Source of the DNA: Candidatus Gastranaerophilales bacterium
Lineage (GTDB): Bacteria > Cyanobacteriota > Vampirovibrionia > Gastranaerophilales > Gastranaerophilaceae
Assembly: GCA_944323035.1 (NCBI GenBank)
Contig: CALUQY010000015.1
Location: forward strand, 1-59,394
DNA: 59,394 nucleotides
Reading direction: 5' to 3'
The position numbers and the translations under genes are program-made. Under the pieces are notes generated by a model. The model did no database searches, was not told the DNA's origin, and saw only the letters and a program-made list of their open reading frames with translations. Below are positions 35,383-43,613 of the stretch, piece after piece; the first letter of the stretch is position 1, and every line of letters starts with the position of its first letter.

Positions 35383-35984
35383 ATTTAGACAAAGTACTTT
35401 CCAATTTGTATAAAAATTATGGTGAAAATCCGGGTAAAATGCTGGTTCACACAGGTACTGCCGGCTGGATTTTGTCCTGTGCCGCACAGTTAATGGCAAT
35501 TTGGACTAATGACAAAATTCCGCCCGAACAAAAAACCTTCTTAATTCCGCAGGAACTCGGCGACGGACTGATTAATATTTTATCATTTTATATACTGACT
35601 TCTTCCGTCAAAAATCTTTCGTCAAAAGCTGTTTTGAATGGTAAAATCGCCAATAAGGCTATCAGAAAGTATCTAGAGAAGCACAATTTGACCGATAAAA
35701 TCGGTAAAATAGATTTCAACATAAAAAAGACAGAACACTTTGGCGATATCAAGGAAGATTTTAACGCGTTTAAAAACGGCGTGGACGTCATTGCCAGCAC
35801 CGCAGGCTCAATTCTTTCCTGTAATATTGTAACGCCGATTTTGCGCAACGAGTATGCTGCCAAACAACAGGTTGCCGCAAACAATGTTCTTGCACAGAAG
35901 AAAGAAAATGAAAAAACACCGTATAACCGCTTTACAATGAAGGATTATCAATCAATATTGCGGCATCCCGGAATGAGGATTTAG
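35379..35984 (+). CDS. Uncharacterised membrane-associated protein, second of a pair
   Basis: 201 residues with two hydrophobic segments near the N-terminus (TAGWILSCAAQLMAI, INILSFYILTSSV) and another near residue 150 (ASTAGSILSCNIVTPIL). The repeated SCA/SCN pattern resembles SCISNTAMVGCG in the protein at 57696-58565, which suggests a shared family. It is translationally coupled to the upstream gene and overlaps the convergent anti-sigma gene by 4 bases. Confidence 0.7.
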   Translation: MNLDKVLSNLYKNYGENPGKMLVHTGTAGWILSCAAQLMAIWTNDKIPPEQKTFLIPQELGDGLINILSFYILTSSVKNLSSKAVLNGKIANKAIRKYLEKHNLTDKIGKIDFNIKKTEHFGDIKEDFNAFKNGVDVIASTAGSILSCNIVTPILRNEYAAKQQVAANNVLAQKKENEKTPYNRFTMKDYQSILRHPGMRI

Positions 35985-36520
35985 CTGCCGGTAAAAAAAC
36001 TTATTGACAGCACGGCTGAAATAAACAGAAGTATTGCACCTATCTTTACAAAATAGTCTGTCTGGTAAAAATTTTGATCATCGAGCTTTTTTACGATTGT
36101 TTTTGAAAAATCGTGTTTGCAGCTTTCTTTTGTTCTGTCAAATGAGGAGTGCAAAAGCCGTTTAAAAAGATACATGTCCTCTAAATCTTTGCGGGCAAGC
36201 GGGTTAGAAATTGTCATTTTTTTTATTTTAATACTTTCGCTGTTTTCCAGTTCGCTGTCAAAGTACGCAGAGAGTTTTTTCTTGAAGTTTGCATATTCTT
36301 TTGTCACAAATCTGTCGTTATTTTCTTCTACCGCATTTTCTTCAAGCTCAATGAAAGAAAAATCATTGCATTCATCGAAAGCCTTTAAGTAAAGTTCTTT
36401 GCAGTGCGGACAGTTCTCAAGATGTTCTTCTATGAGTTCTGACAGCGCAGGATTAACTCTCCCTTTCAGATAAAAAGGAAGAATAGCCTGAATTTGTTTA
36501 CACGTGATTTTGTTTTTCAT
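35981..36520 (-). CDS. Zinc-finger anti-sigma factor
   Basis: 179 residues: an N-terminal anti-sigma zinc finger (ZAS/zf-HC2) with the H-x3-C-x2-C motif HLENCPHC and an earlier Cys at ITCKQI, then a charged linker and one C-terminal membrane span (VKIGAILLFISAVLSISFF). It should hold the upstream-encoded ECF sigma factor at the membrane until a signal arrives. It lies 13 bases after the sigma gene, the standard arrangement. Confidence 0.88.
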   Translation of the reverse strand: MKNKITCKQIQAILPFYLKGRVNPALSELIEEHLENCPHCKELYLKAFDECNDFSFIELEENAVEENNDRFVTKEYANFKKKLSAYFDSELENSESIKIKKMTISNPLARKDLEDMYLFKRLLHSSFDRTKESCKHDFSKTIVKKLDDQNFYQTDYFVKIGAILLFISAVLSISFFTGS

Positions 36521-36533
36521 AATTTTTACTCCT

Positions 36534-37127
36534 TTACAAATAGGCTTTCAGGTTTTCCTGTAACTTATTTCTTGCGCGCGAAATTCTGGATTTTACCGTA
36601 CCGATATTGCTGTTTGTTGCAAGCGCGATTTCTTCATAAGATAAACCTTCAAGTTCCCGCAGGATTATTACAACCCGGAAGGCTTCGGGAAGATTAAGTA
36701 TTTCGTACTTGATAATTTTATCCAGTTCGGAAGAAAGACAGATTTCCGGTGGCTTGCATTTCTTATCAATAAAAAAGTTTTTTATAGCCGAGAAAAAGCT
36801 GCTGTCCTCGTCATCTTCCAGTGAAATGACCTCGTATTCCTTCTTATTCTTGCGCAAATCATCATAAAAAACATTGGTTGCAATCTGGTTGCTCCAGCTT
36901 TTAAAGCTTTTCGGGTTAGCGAGCGACTTAATATTTTTTGCTATCTTAAAAAGAACTTCTTGAGTCAGGTCATAAACGTTATCTTTGTTGCCGGAAAGGT
37001 ACATCAGCGCGGTATAAATATTTTTTTGTTCACGTTTAATAAGTTCCTCTAACGCCTTAAAATCGTCCTGCTGCGACAGGACGATTAAATCTTCAAGCGG
37101 CATTTTCCGGTAAGATAACTTTTGCAT
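36534..37127 (-). CDS. ECF-type sigma factor
   Basis: 197 residues from ATG 37127, chosen because GAGGGG sits at proper distance; a GTG three codons upstream touches that site. The sigma2 region contains DLTQEVLFKIAKN, and the sigma4 region LPEAFRVVIILRELEGLSYEEIALATNSNIGTVKSRISRA. It directs RNA polymerase to a specific promoter set. The pair with the anti-sigma gene implies release by an envelope signal. No copy of the class 2 motif was found clearly in its own leader, so auto-regulation is not shown. Confidence 0.93.
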   Translation of the reverse strand: MQKLSYRKMPLEDLIVLSQQDDFKALEELIKREQKNIYTALMYLSGNKDNVYDLTQEVLFKIAKNIKSLANPKSFKSWSNQIATNVFYDDLRKNKKEYEVISLEDDEDSSFFSAIKNFFIDKKCKPPEICLSSELDKIIKYEILNLPEAFRVVIILRELEGLSYEEIALATNSNIGTVKSRISRARNKLQENLKAYL

Positions 37128-37210
37128 AATAAGCACCCCTCACTCGGAATAATAACCTATCGCAGAAATTATTTAATTAAGCAATATGCCTAGCCTTGCG
37201 GGGGAATTTG

Positions 37211-37240
37211 TAAAAAAGCGGGTTCTTAGAACCCGCTTTG
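37211..37240 (-). terminator. Terminator of the gene at 37247
   Basis: AAAGCGGGTTCT paired with AGAACCCGCTTT and a T run on the minus strand, seven bases beyond the stop. Confidence 0.88.
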
Positions 37241-37246
37241 GCTTTT

Positions 37247-37912
37247 TTATATAAGTTTATCTAAACCGCCTAAATCAATTTTTTTGCCGTATTTTGCATC
37301 TGTAAATACCGGTAAACCTTTCTCATCATATCGAATTACTCTTCCGTCAGGTAACTCTGCGAATGACCTCAAGCCGGTTCTGCTGTTATAATAAACTGTT
37401 TTGAGCGGCTTGCCATCAGCACCAAAAAAGACTTTTTTCTTTTGTGGAGTTATGCTACGTTCGGACATACCGCTAAATACGGCTCTGCCTCCCAGATGTT
37501 TTCTACCGGCAAAGACTCTGTCAATTGTACGTTCATAAATTCCTAAGCCACAATTCCCGTATTCATAAGATTTCTGGTTAAATGTATTTACACTATGTGT
37601 ACCAACTTGTGAGTTTGTATTCGTTGTAATTTTTGTTATATCACCATCATAGGTAAAACGAGTTTCCAAGTCAGGAACTATTCTTGAAACTTCTTTTGAA
37701 CCATTTTGTGTCTGTGTTGAGATTTTTGTCAAATATCTTTCTCTTCCACCATAGTAGGATATGCGCCCATTCACTACGGTTTGTCCGTTAAGTACCTGCT
37801 TAGTTCCGGTGAACTCTACTAAACCTGATGCATTAGTTGAACGATATGTTCTACCGATTTTCTTTGCCATATTTTCGCCTACACGAAGAATTTTTTGTAC
37901 TGAATTTCCCAT
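37247..37912 (-). CDS. Uncharacterised beta-rich protein
   Basis: 221 residues from ATG 37912, with AAAGGGGATTTATT as ribosome site; a longer frame to 38092 has no ribosome site and is rejected. The sequence is Gly/Thr/Tyr-rich with short repeats such as FFGADGKPLKTVYYNSRTG and LPDGRVIRYDEKGLP, resembling YD-type or Rhs-like beta repeats and the gene at 22510. There is no signal peptide. The long leader holds a perfect 15-bp inverted repeat and a possible class 2 motif. Confidence 0.72.
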   Translation of the reverse strand: MGNSVQKILRVGENMAKKIGRTYRSTNASGLVEFTGTKQVLNGQTVVNGRISYYGGRERYLTKISTQTQNGSKEVSRIVPDLETRFTYDGDITKITTNTNSQVGTHSVNTFNQKSYEYGNCGLGIYERTIDRVFAGRKHLGGRAVFSGMSERSITPQKKKVFFGADGKPLKTVYYNSRTGLRSFAELPDGRVIRYDEKGLPVFTDAKYGKKIDLGGLDKLI

Positions 37913-37953
37913 AATAAATCCCCTTTCGTTTTCTAATTTCCCGTACACCACTT

Positions 37954-38079
37954 TGTGTATTGTGTTGTGAGGGGCAAATACAGTGCGGGGATTAACCCTT
38001 AACAATTCTTCACATTTAAAAGTGCAAAACGCAATTTTCAAATAACACAAGTTTTTATAACTGTACAACACAATACACA
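37954..38079. repeat. Perfect 15-bp inverted repeat in the leader of the gene at 37912
   Basis: TGTGTATTGTGTTGT at 37954-37968 and its exact reverse complement at 38065-38079, 96 bases apart. The second arm is itself part of a TGTACAACA / TGTTGTACA palindrome. It could be a pair of operators or a long RNA hairpin. Confidence 0.7.
37997..38025 (-). promoter_or_regulatory. Weak class 2 promoter-like motif for the gene at 37912
   Basis: On the minus strand, GCACTTTT (38025-38018), 14 bases, GTTAAGG (38003-37997). Same spacing, poorer match. Confidence 0.3.
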
Positions 38080-38112
38080 TTATGTTGTACAATTGGCAAG
38101 GGGTCTGGGGGG

Positions 38113-39156
38113 TTATTTTACGTTAGCAGAAAGACATTTTTTCTCGTAAGCCAGTCTGCCGTTAATCGTGTTTAATCTTGCCATAATTTCCTTAAATTCC
38201 GGAATAGAAAGGCTTTGTTTACCGTCTGAAAGAGCCTTTTCAGGATTATGGTGGACTTCTATCATCAAGCCGTCAGCGCCGACAACAAGTCCGGCTTTGG
38301 AAATCGGTTCGATTAAATATCTCTGGCCGGTAGCATGGCTCGGGTCAAGAATGATTGGTAAATGCGAAAGTTTTTTAATAACCGGAATAGCGGCTATATC
38401 AACTACGTTACGGGTGTATTTATTATCAAAACTTCTAATTCCGCGCTCGCAAAGGATTACATTAGGGTTGCCGTTGTACATAATGTATTCTGCTGCAAGA
38501 AGGAATTCTGTAATAGTGCTGCAAAGTCCTCGTTTAAGTATAACAGGAATCCCGGATTTACCGACTGCAGTCAGAAGTTTAAAATTTTGCATGTTTCTTG
38601 CGCCGACCTGCAGCACGTCAACATATTTAGCAATCATCGGAATATCATCTGCATCCATAACTTCTGTAACAGTTAAAAGTCCGGTCTCTTCGCTTGCACG
38701 TTTCAAATATTTTAACGCTTTTTCTTCATAACCCTGAAAATCATAAGGTGAAGTTCTCGGCTTAAACGCACCGCCTCTTAAAAATTCGCATTGCATTTCT
38801 TTTGCCGCAATTGCGACTTCAAGTAAACCTTCATAAGATTCTACCGAACACGGGCCAACAAAAGCAGCTTTTTCATTGCCGCCGATTTTAACACCGTTTT
38901 TAAATGTAATAACGGTATCTTCCGGGTTTCTGTCGCGGCATGCAAGGCGGAACGGTTCTCTGATAACCTTTACTTCTTTAACCCCAGGCTGTGCCAGAAT
39001 TATATCCTGTGAAATTGTTGATTTATCCCCGAATGCATCAATTACCGTAATAAGATCGCCGCGGTTGACCTGTATTCTAAATTCGTGTTCCGTTAATATA
39101 TCACATACTTTTTTAATATTCTCTTCTGTCGCATTCTTTTCCATTACGATAATCAT
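38113..39156 (-). CDS. aroF: 3-deoxy-7-phosphoheptulonate (DAHP) synthase
   Basis: 347 residues from ATG 39156, with GGAGA nine bases upstream; the frame extends to 39213, but those codons have no ribosome site. An N-terminal domain of about 70 residues (MIIVMEKNATEENIKK) precedes the barrel, as in the Thermotoga/Bacillus type. Barrel motifs are FVGPCSVESYEG, LRGGAFKPRTSPYDFQG, ILDPSHATGQR and GLMIEVHHNPEKALSDG. It condenses PEP and erythrose-4-phosphate, the first step of aromatic amino-acid synthesis. Repeat copy C lies just upstream. Confidence 0.95.
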   Translation of the reverse strand: MIIVMEKNATEENIKKVCDILTEHEFRIQVNRGDLITVIDAFGDKSTISQDIILAQPGVKEVKVIREPFRLACRDRNPEDTVITFKNGVKIGGNEKAAFVGPCSVESYEGLLEVAIAAKEMQCEFLRGGAFKPRTSPYDFQGYEEKALKYLKRASEETGLLTVTEVMDADDIPMIAKYVDVLQVGARNMQNFKLLTAVGKSGIPVILKRGLCSTITEFLLAAEYIMYNGNPNVILCERGIRSFDNKYTRNVVDIAAIPVIKKLSHLPIILDPSHATGQRYLIEPISKAGLVVGADGLMIEVHHNPEKALSDGKQSLSIPEFKEIMARLNTINGRLAYEKKCLSANVK

Positions 39157-39195
39157 TCTGTAGGGTCTCCTGTTATTTATATAGTAGTTACAAAT

Positions 39196-39387
39196 AAAGC
39201 AGTTCTCCGCCACTTCCGCCCCGCTGAACCGCGGGTCGCGCGTTTCCCTCTCGAAAAACAGTTCACTGGACTGTTTTTCTCGGCAGAGTGCTGTCTAATA
39301 CGCCACTCAAAAGTTTCGCTTGCGTAAGCGGGGGAGTTGCTACGCAACTCATTCACGTCACGTTCCATATCGCGAAACTTTCTCGGA
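39196..39387 (-). repeat. Modular hairpin repeat, copy C (before aroF)
   Basis: The longest copy. The terminal stem pairs 39313-39319 with 39372-39378 (GTTTCGC with GCGAAAC) and encloses a second palindrome (GAGTTGC/GCAACTC). The variable middle carries an inserted hairpin (AAAACAGTTC/GGACTGTTTT). It ends 40 bases before the aroF ATG. The remaining bases to 39499 are AT-rich and show no feature I can name. Confidence 0.7.
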
Positions 39388-39499
39388 CAAGTAAGCAATA
39401 TTATAATTATAAAATTAAAAAATAATCAATAGTTTATGTACTTTCGTTTATTGTAAAAATTTCATGAATAGTGAAACTTATTTGCAGGAGGTAACAGCA

Positions 39500-39901
39500 A
39501 TGACAGAAAAATTTCAATTATATAAATGTGAAATTTGCGGAAATCTGGTAGAAGTTTTAATCGCCGGCGCAGGGGAACTAGTTTGCTGCGGGCAGCCGAT
39601 GAACCTTCTAACCGCGCACACGGAGGAAGAAATTAAGGGTGAATCGCATTTGCCGTTTATGTTCCATAACGAAGAAGGCAAAGAACTGGTGCGAATAGGT
39701 GAAAAAATTCATCCAATGATACCTGAGCATTATATTCAATTTATAGAACTGATTTCTGAAAACGGTAAAATTTCCGTTACAAAATTCTTTGAGCCGGAGG
39801 AAGTACCGGAAATCTCTCTCAATGAGGACTTTGGAGATTATATTGCACGCGAAAATTGTAATATTCACGGACTCTGGTCAAAAGTTATTAAGCATGAATA
39901 G
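39500..39901 (+). CDS. Desulfoferrodoxin (superoxide reductase)
   Basis: 133 residues from ATG 39500, with AGGAGG at proper distance; the frame reaches back to 39464 without a site. The N-terminal desulforedoxin domain has rubredoxin-like Fe ligands (CEIC and CC). The C-terminal SOR domain has Fe ligands H50, H71, H77, C120 and H123 (CNIHGLW). It reduces superoxide to peroxide without making oxygen, typical of anaerobes. The residue next to the first SOR His, usually Lys in an EKH motif, is Ser here (ESH). Confidence 0.93.
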   Translation: MTEKFQLYKCEICGNLVEVLIAGAGELVCCGQPMNLLTAHTEEEIKGESHLPFMFHNEEGKELVRIGEKIHPMIPEHYIQFIELISENGKISVTKFFEPEEVPEISLNEDFGDYIARENCNIHGLWSKVIKHE

Positions 39902-39990
39902 TCTTTCGGGGCAGATTAAATTAATAATCTGCCTTAATAATTTGCCACGTTAAAAAATTTAAGCTATACTTATGCTAAAGGGAGAAGTGT

Positions 39991-41526
39991 ATGAAAAAGA
40001 TTGCAGCTTTATTAATCGGTTTACTTTTTTTATCTTTAAACGCGGCTTTTGCCGACCGTGTTTGGGTCAATGATTTAAGAACAAGATTTTTAAATAACTC
40101 GGCTATAATTATGGAAATTAATCCTCGAACATTCAATGCACACGATAATGACGGCGACGGATTGATAAAAAAATCGGAAACAGAAGAAAGCGGAACTTTC
40201 CTCAACGGAATTTCAAGACTTGATGCGATGCAGACTTACGGCATAAATACATTATTACTTATGCCGGTTAATCAATTAGGAAAAATTAAGGCTCTCGGTA
40301 CTGCCGGTTCACTTTACGCAGTTGCAGATTTTTCTAAACTTAATCCGCAGCTGATTAGCGATAAAACTGCTATGACAGATATTGAACAGGCTAAAAAATT
40401 TATTAGAGAAGCTCATAACAGAAATATTCGTGTAATGGTTGATTTACCTGCATTTGGCGCGTATGATTTATATCTTAAACATCCTGAACTGTTTGTCAAA
40501 GATGCCGGCGGCGAACCGGTAATTCCGGGAAGCTGGTCTGATGTAAGACTCTTTAACGCCGGAACAGAAGAAGCTTATAATAAGGAGGTTTTTGCACTTT
40601 ATCAAGGATTTATTGATCTTATGCTTGAACTTGAAGTCGATGGAGTCAGAGCATGCGTACCTTCTACAAAACCTGCAAGCTTCTGGAAGGATTTAATTGT
40701 TTATTCGCGAAAAAATGATCCTCAATTTTTATGGCTGGCTCAAGCTTCCGATTCCAACACTCCGGTAGTAAATTCCCAGCTGAACACTGCCGCAGATAAG
40801 CTTTTAGATGCCGGTTTTGATGGTTATTACGGCCCGTTTGATGAATTTAAAAATATTAAAGATGCAAAAACTTTTACCACACAAATTTCAGATATGCTTG
40901 ATAAGTTAAAGAAACGTACTGATAAAAAAGCTGTAGTCGGTGCATTTGCGACTCACGATGATATCAGTCCTATTCTGGCTAAAGGAGCGGCTTATTCTAT
41001 TATGCAATTTTGGCTGAATGCTACGCTGCCAATCAATTCCTTTGTTCTTGACGGTAATCAGGGCGGCGATAACTTTGTTTACTCTTGGGGTAACAAAAAC
41101 GCAGCTGTATCCGAAACGGATGATATGCAGTATTTTGTAAACCGAGGAAAAGTTGATATATATAATTTCTCGCGCAGAGCCGCTACTTCCAACCAGATAC
41201 TTATGAGTGAGTATGTAATGTCAAATCAGTTTAAAAGATATTTTTCTACTCATATGAGTGCCGGTACATTTAATATACTTAAAACAAGCCATCCGGATAT
41301 TTTTGCCTATGCAACATCTTATAACCGCTCAACCATAATAACTATGGGTAATTTGAATTTCAGCTCTTTTGCAAGAGGTGAAGTTAAAATCCCTAGATTT
41401 GACGCAGATAAAGTTACAATTCCGGTGAAAATCACTGAACCGCCGCTTCTGGAAAGCGGAAAGCTTTCTGTAAGTCTTAATCCGGGTGAAGTACAAATTT
41501 TGATTATAAACGATTACGAATTATAG
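39991..41526 (+). CDS. Exported GH13-like protein lacking catalytic residues
   Basis: The 511 residues have a signal peptide (cut after AAFA, about residue 21), a perfect EF-hand loop DNDGDGLIKKSE (52-63), then an alpha-amylase-like barrel: YGINTLLLMPVNQLG, RNIRVMVDLPAFGAYD, EVDGVRACVPS, FATHDDIS, and a C-terminal beta domain. In GH13 enzymes, conserved region II carries the nucleophile Asp (R-x-D); here it is R220-A-C222. Region I lacks its NH pair and region III shows no clear Glu. It may be a carbohydrate-binding pseudo-enzyme or have a different reaction. It is in an operon with the SLH protein 18 bases downstream. Confidence 0.8.
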   Translation: MKKIAALLIGLLFLSLNAAFADRVWVNDLRTRFLNNSAIIMEINPRTFNAHDNDGDGLIKKSETEESGTFLNGISRLDAMQTYGINTLLLMPVNQLGKIKALGTAGSLYAVADFSKLNPQLISDKTAMTDIEQAKKFIREAHNRNIRVMVDLPAFGAYDLYLKHPELFVKDAGGEPVIPGSWSDVRLFNAGTEEAYNKEVFALYQGFIDLMLELEVDGVRACVPSTKPASFWKDLIVYSRKNDPQFLWLAQASDSNTPVVNSQLNTAADKLLDAGFDGYYGPFDEFKNIKDAKTFTTQISDMLDKLKKRTDKKAVVGAFATHDDISPILAKGAAYSIMQFWLNATLPINSFVLDGNQGGDNFVYSWGNKNAAVSETDDMQYFVNRGKVDIYNFSRRAATSNQILMSEYVMSNQFKRYFSTHMSAGTFNILKTSHPDIFAYATSYNRSTIITMGNLNFSSFARGEVKIPRFDADKVTIPVKITEPPLLESGKLSVSLNPGEVQILIINDYEL

Positions 41527-41544
41527 AATATGAGAGGAGACGTA

Positions 41545-42687
41545 ATGAAAAAATTACTATTAGGTTTAATGTCAGTGCTTGCCGTAACATTTATGGCTGT
41601 TAACACTGCGTTTGCATACCCTGATGTGGAAGCAAACCACTGGGCTGCAAAAGAAATTAACGAATTATCCGAACAAGGTGTACTGGTTGGATACCCTGAC
41701 GGAACTTTCCAGCCTGATGAACTGGTTACAAGAGCCGAGTTTGCGGCAATGGCAATTAAAGCTTTAGGACAGGAACACGCTCAGGTAGCACAGCCGGTTA
41801 CTTTTGAAGATATTCAACCGGACTTCTGGGCTTATGACGCTATTCAAAAAGCTCTGTTTTTTGATTTAATTTCAGCAAAAGACAGTCTTTTCAGACCGGA
41901 TGACTCAGTTTCAAGAGCAGAAGCTATTCTTGTTGCAAGCAATGCTCTTTCTGATAGGGATATCAGCTACGCTAAAGCAAGAGAAGTTCTGGCAAAAAAA
42001 TATGTTGACTTTAACACTCTGACAGAAGAAGCTGTAATTAACTATGGTAAAGCTGAAATTTTTGAACTTATTGTTGTTCAGCCTTCTATGGAAAAAGCAA
42101 GAATTGAAGCGGACAGAGCTGCTACCCGCGCAGAATGTGCTGTTATTTTGTACAATATGAAAGAACAGGCAAAACAAAACCCTAACGCAAAACTTGCTTA
42201 CGCAATGAAAAAGAAAACCGGTGAAGGTTATGTTGTTCCAAACGTTAAAGTTGAGGGTTCTATAGCAACAATTCCGGCAGGTTCATACTTACCTGTTCAG
42301 GTTACCGGATATTTAAGCTCTCAAACATCCGAAGTCGGTGATATTTATACAGCTAAAATCTCTCAAAACTGTGTAACATCTGAAAATTATATTTTATTTC
42401 AGGATGGTGCTTATGTAAGAGGCCAGCTTCTTGATGTTGTGAAAGGCAAATGGTTCATAAAAAACGGTGTACTCTATCTGGATAATGCTTTAATAACTAC
42501 TGTTAACGACCAGACTGCAAAATTAAAAGGATTTTGCGACGTAAAAAAAGACAGAAACTGGTTTATGCAATTCGTCAGAGCAGTATTTAAAGGCGAAAAA
42601 CTCTCTGTATCTGCTGACTCGACAATTTTCATCAAAACCTCCTGCCCTATAAAAGTTGACTTAACTAACGGCTGGATACTTGAGTAG
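41545..42687 (+). CDS. Exported SLH-domain envelope protein
   Basis: 380 residues from ATG 41545 (MKKLLLGLMSVLAV), with GAGAGGAGA upstream. A signal peptide is cut after AFA, followed by one clear S-layer homology unit (YPDVEANHWAAKEINELSEQGVLVGYPDGTFQPDELVTRAEF) and one or two weaker ones up to about residue 200. A beta-rich C-terminal domain follows. SLH domains bind secondary cell-wall polymers or, in diderms, help tie the outer membrane to peptidoglycan. It is co-transcribed with the GH13-like protein and ended by a terminator. Confidence 0.88.
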   Translation: MKKLLLGLMSVLAVTFMAVNTAFAYPDVEANHWAAKEINELSEQGVLVGYPDGTFQPDELVTRAEFAAMAIKALGQEHAQVAQPVTFEDIQPDFWAYDAIQKALFFDLISAKDSLFRPDDSVSRAEAILVASNALSDRDISYAKAREVLAKKYVDFNTLTEEAVINYGKAEIFELIVVQPSMEKARIEADRAATRAECAVILYNMKEQAKQNPNAKLAYAMKKKTGEGYVVPNVKVEGSIATIPAGSYLPVQVTGYLSSQTSEVGDIYTAKISQNCVTSENYILFQDGAYVRGQLLDVVKGKWFIKNGVLYLDNALITTVNDQTAKLKGFCDVKKDRNWFMQFVRAVFKGEKLSVSADSTIFIKTSCPIKVDLTNGWILE

Positions 42688-42723
42688 GTTAATAAGGCAA
42701 TAAATTATTTAACCTGATAATTG

Positions 42724-42754
42724 ATAGGACGATATAATAATCGTCCTATTTTTT
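42724..42754 (+). terminator. Terminator of the GH13-like/SLH operon
   Basis: ATAGGACGAT paired with ATCGTCCTAT, a 6-base loop, then six T. Confidence 0.9.
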
Positions 42755-42770
42755 ATGGTATAATTCTTTT

Positions 42771-43613
42771 ATGAATAAAACTTATGATGAAATAATTTCC
42801 GTTGTTAGAGGGGATATAACCAATTTAGAGAGAATAATAACAGAGGACAACTTTTTTTCTACAGAAGCGGTTCTTAAATCACTTATTCTTGCTCCGGCGA
42901 AGCGTATACGGTCGGTTATTGCGTTTTTGTTTTTACGTGCGTACGGAATTGATATAACGACTGATCAGCTTAATCTGCAATGTGCTGTAGAACTCGCGCA
43001 CACGGCCTCATTAATTCACGATGATATTATTGACACAAGCGAAAAACGCCGCGGAACAGACACTCTTAATTCTATGTATGGCGACAAGTATGCCGTTCTT
43101 GCAGGTGATTTGACGCTTACCGTTGCTCTGAATAAAATTATTTCTCTTGAGAATCACACTCTTACAGAAGATTTTTTAACTGTTTTTTCTGAAATGGTAA
43201 ATGGAGAAATCTCTCAGCTTGTTAATAAAGGTAAAATTCCGGATTTAGAAGAATATTTGCAAAAAACCCGTAAAAAAACTGCCGGATTATTTGCAGTTTC
43301 TCTAAAAGGCGCTGCGCTTCTTGCGGGCAAAACCGGGCTTGCTGCAGAATGGCATGATTTCGCGTATAATTTTGGCACCGCATTCCAGATTAAAAATGAT
43401 TTAAAAGACATGGATGAAGATATAAAAGATGGAGTTTACACTGCACCGGTTATATTTTCACGCGATTCCGAATGTATAACCGAACAGGCATTACAGAAAA
43501 CTAAAGAGCTTATAAACTATTATCTATCTGCGTTGGAAGAGTATTTGGAAAAGCTGCCGGATAATGAGTTTTCGCATGCATTGAAAGAATTATTGGAGTT
43601 GTATAAAGAATGA
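42771..43613 (+). CDS. Polyprenyl diphosphate synthase
   Basis: 280 residues, short for the long-chain family (usually over 310). It has the first Asp-rich motif LIHDDIID, KYAVLAGDLTL and GEISQL. The second motif is NDLKDMDED in place of the usual DD-x-x-D, so its first Asp is Asn. It should add isopentenyl units to make a quinone or carrier-lipid side chain; chain length cannot be fixed. A TGGTATAAT promoter lies directly upstream, and it overlaps lepB by 4 bases. Confidence 0.88.
   Translation: MNKTYDEIISVVRGDITNLERIITEDNFFSTEAVLKSLILAPAKRIRSVIAFLFLRAYGIDITTDQLNLQCAVELAHTASLIHDDIIDTSEKRRGTDTLNSMYGDKYAVLAGDLTLTVALNKIISLENHTLTEDFLTVFSEMVNGEISQLVNKGKIPDLEEYLQKTRKKTAGLFAVSLKGAALLAGKTGLAAEWHDFAYNFGTAFQIKNDLKDMDEDIKDGVYTAPVIFSRDSECITEQALQKTKELINYYLSALEEYLEKLPDNEFSHALKELLELYKE

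Noticed and set aside
37913-38092. N-terminal extension of the gene at 37247
   Set aside because: No ribosome site; the inverted repeat and promoter-like motif lie there, and AAAGGGGATTTATT precedes the ATG at 37912.
39177-39398. A 73-residue reading frame over repeat copy C
   Set aside because: It is translation of the repeat itself, with no ribosome site and no conserved protein features beyond those shared with copy A.
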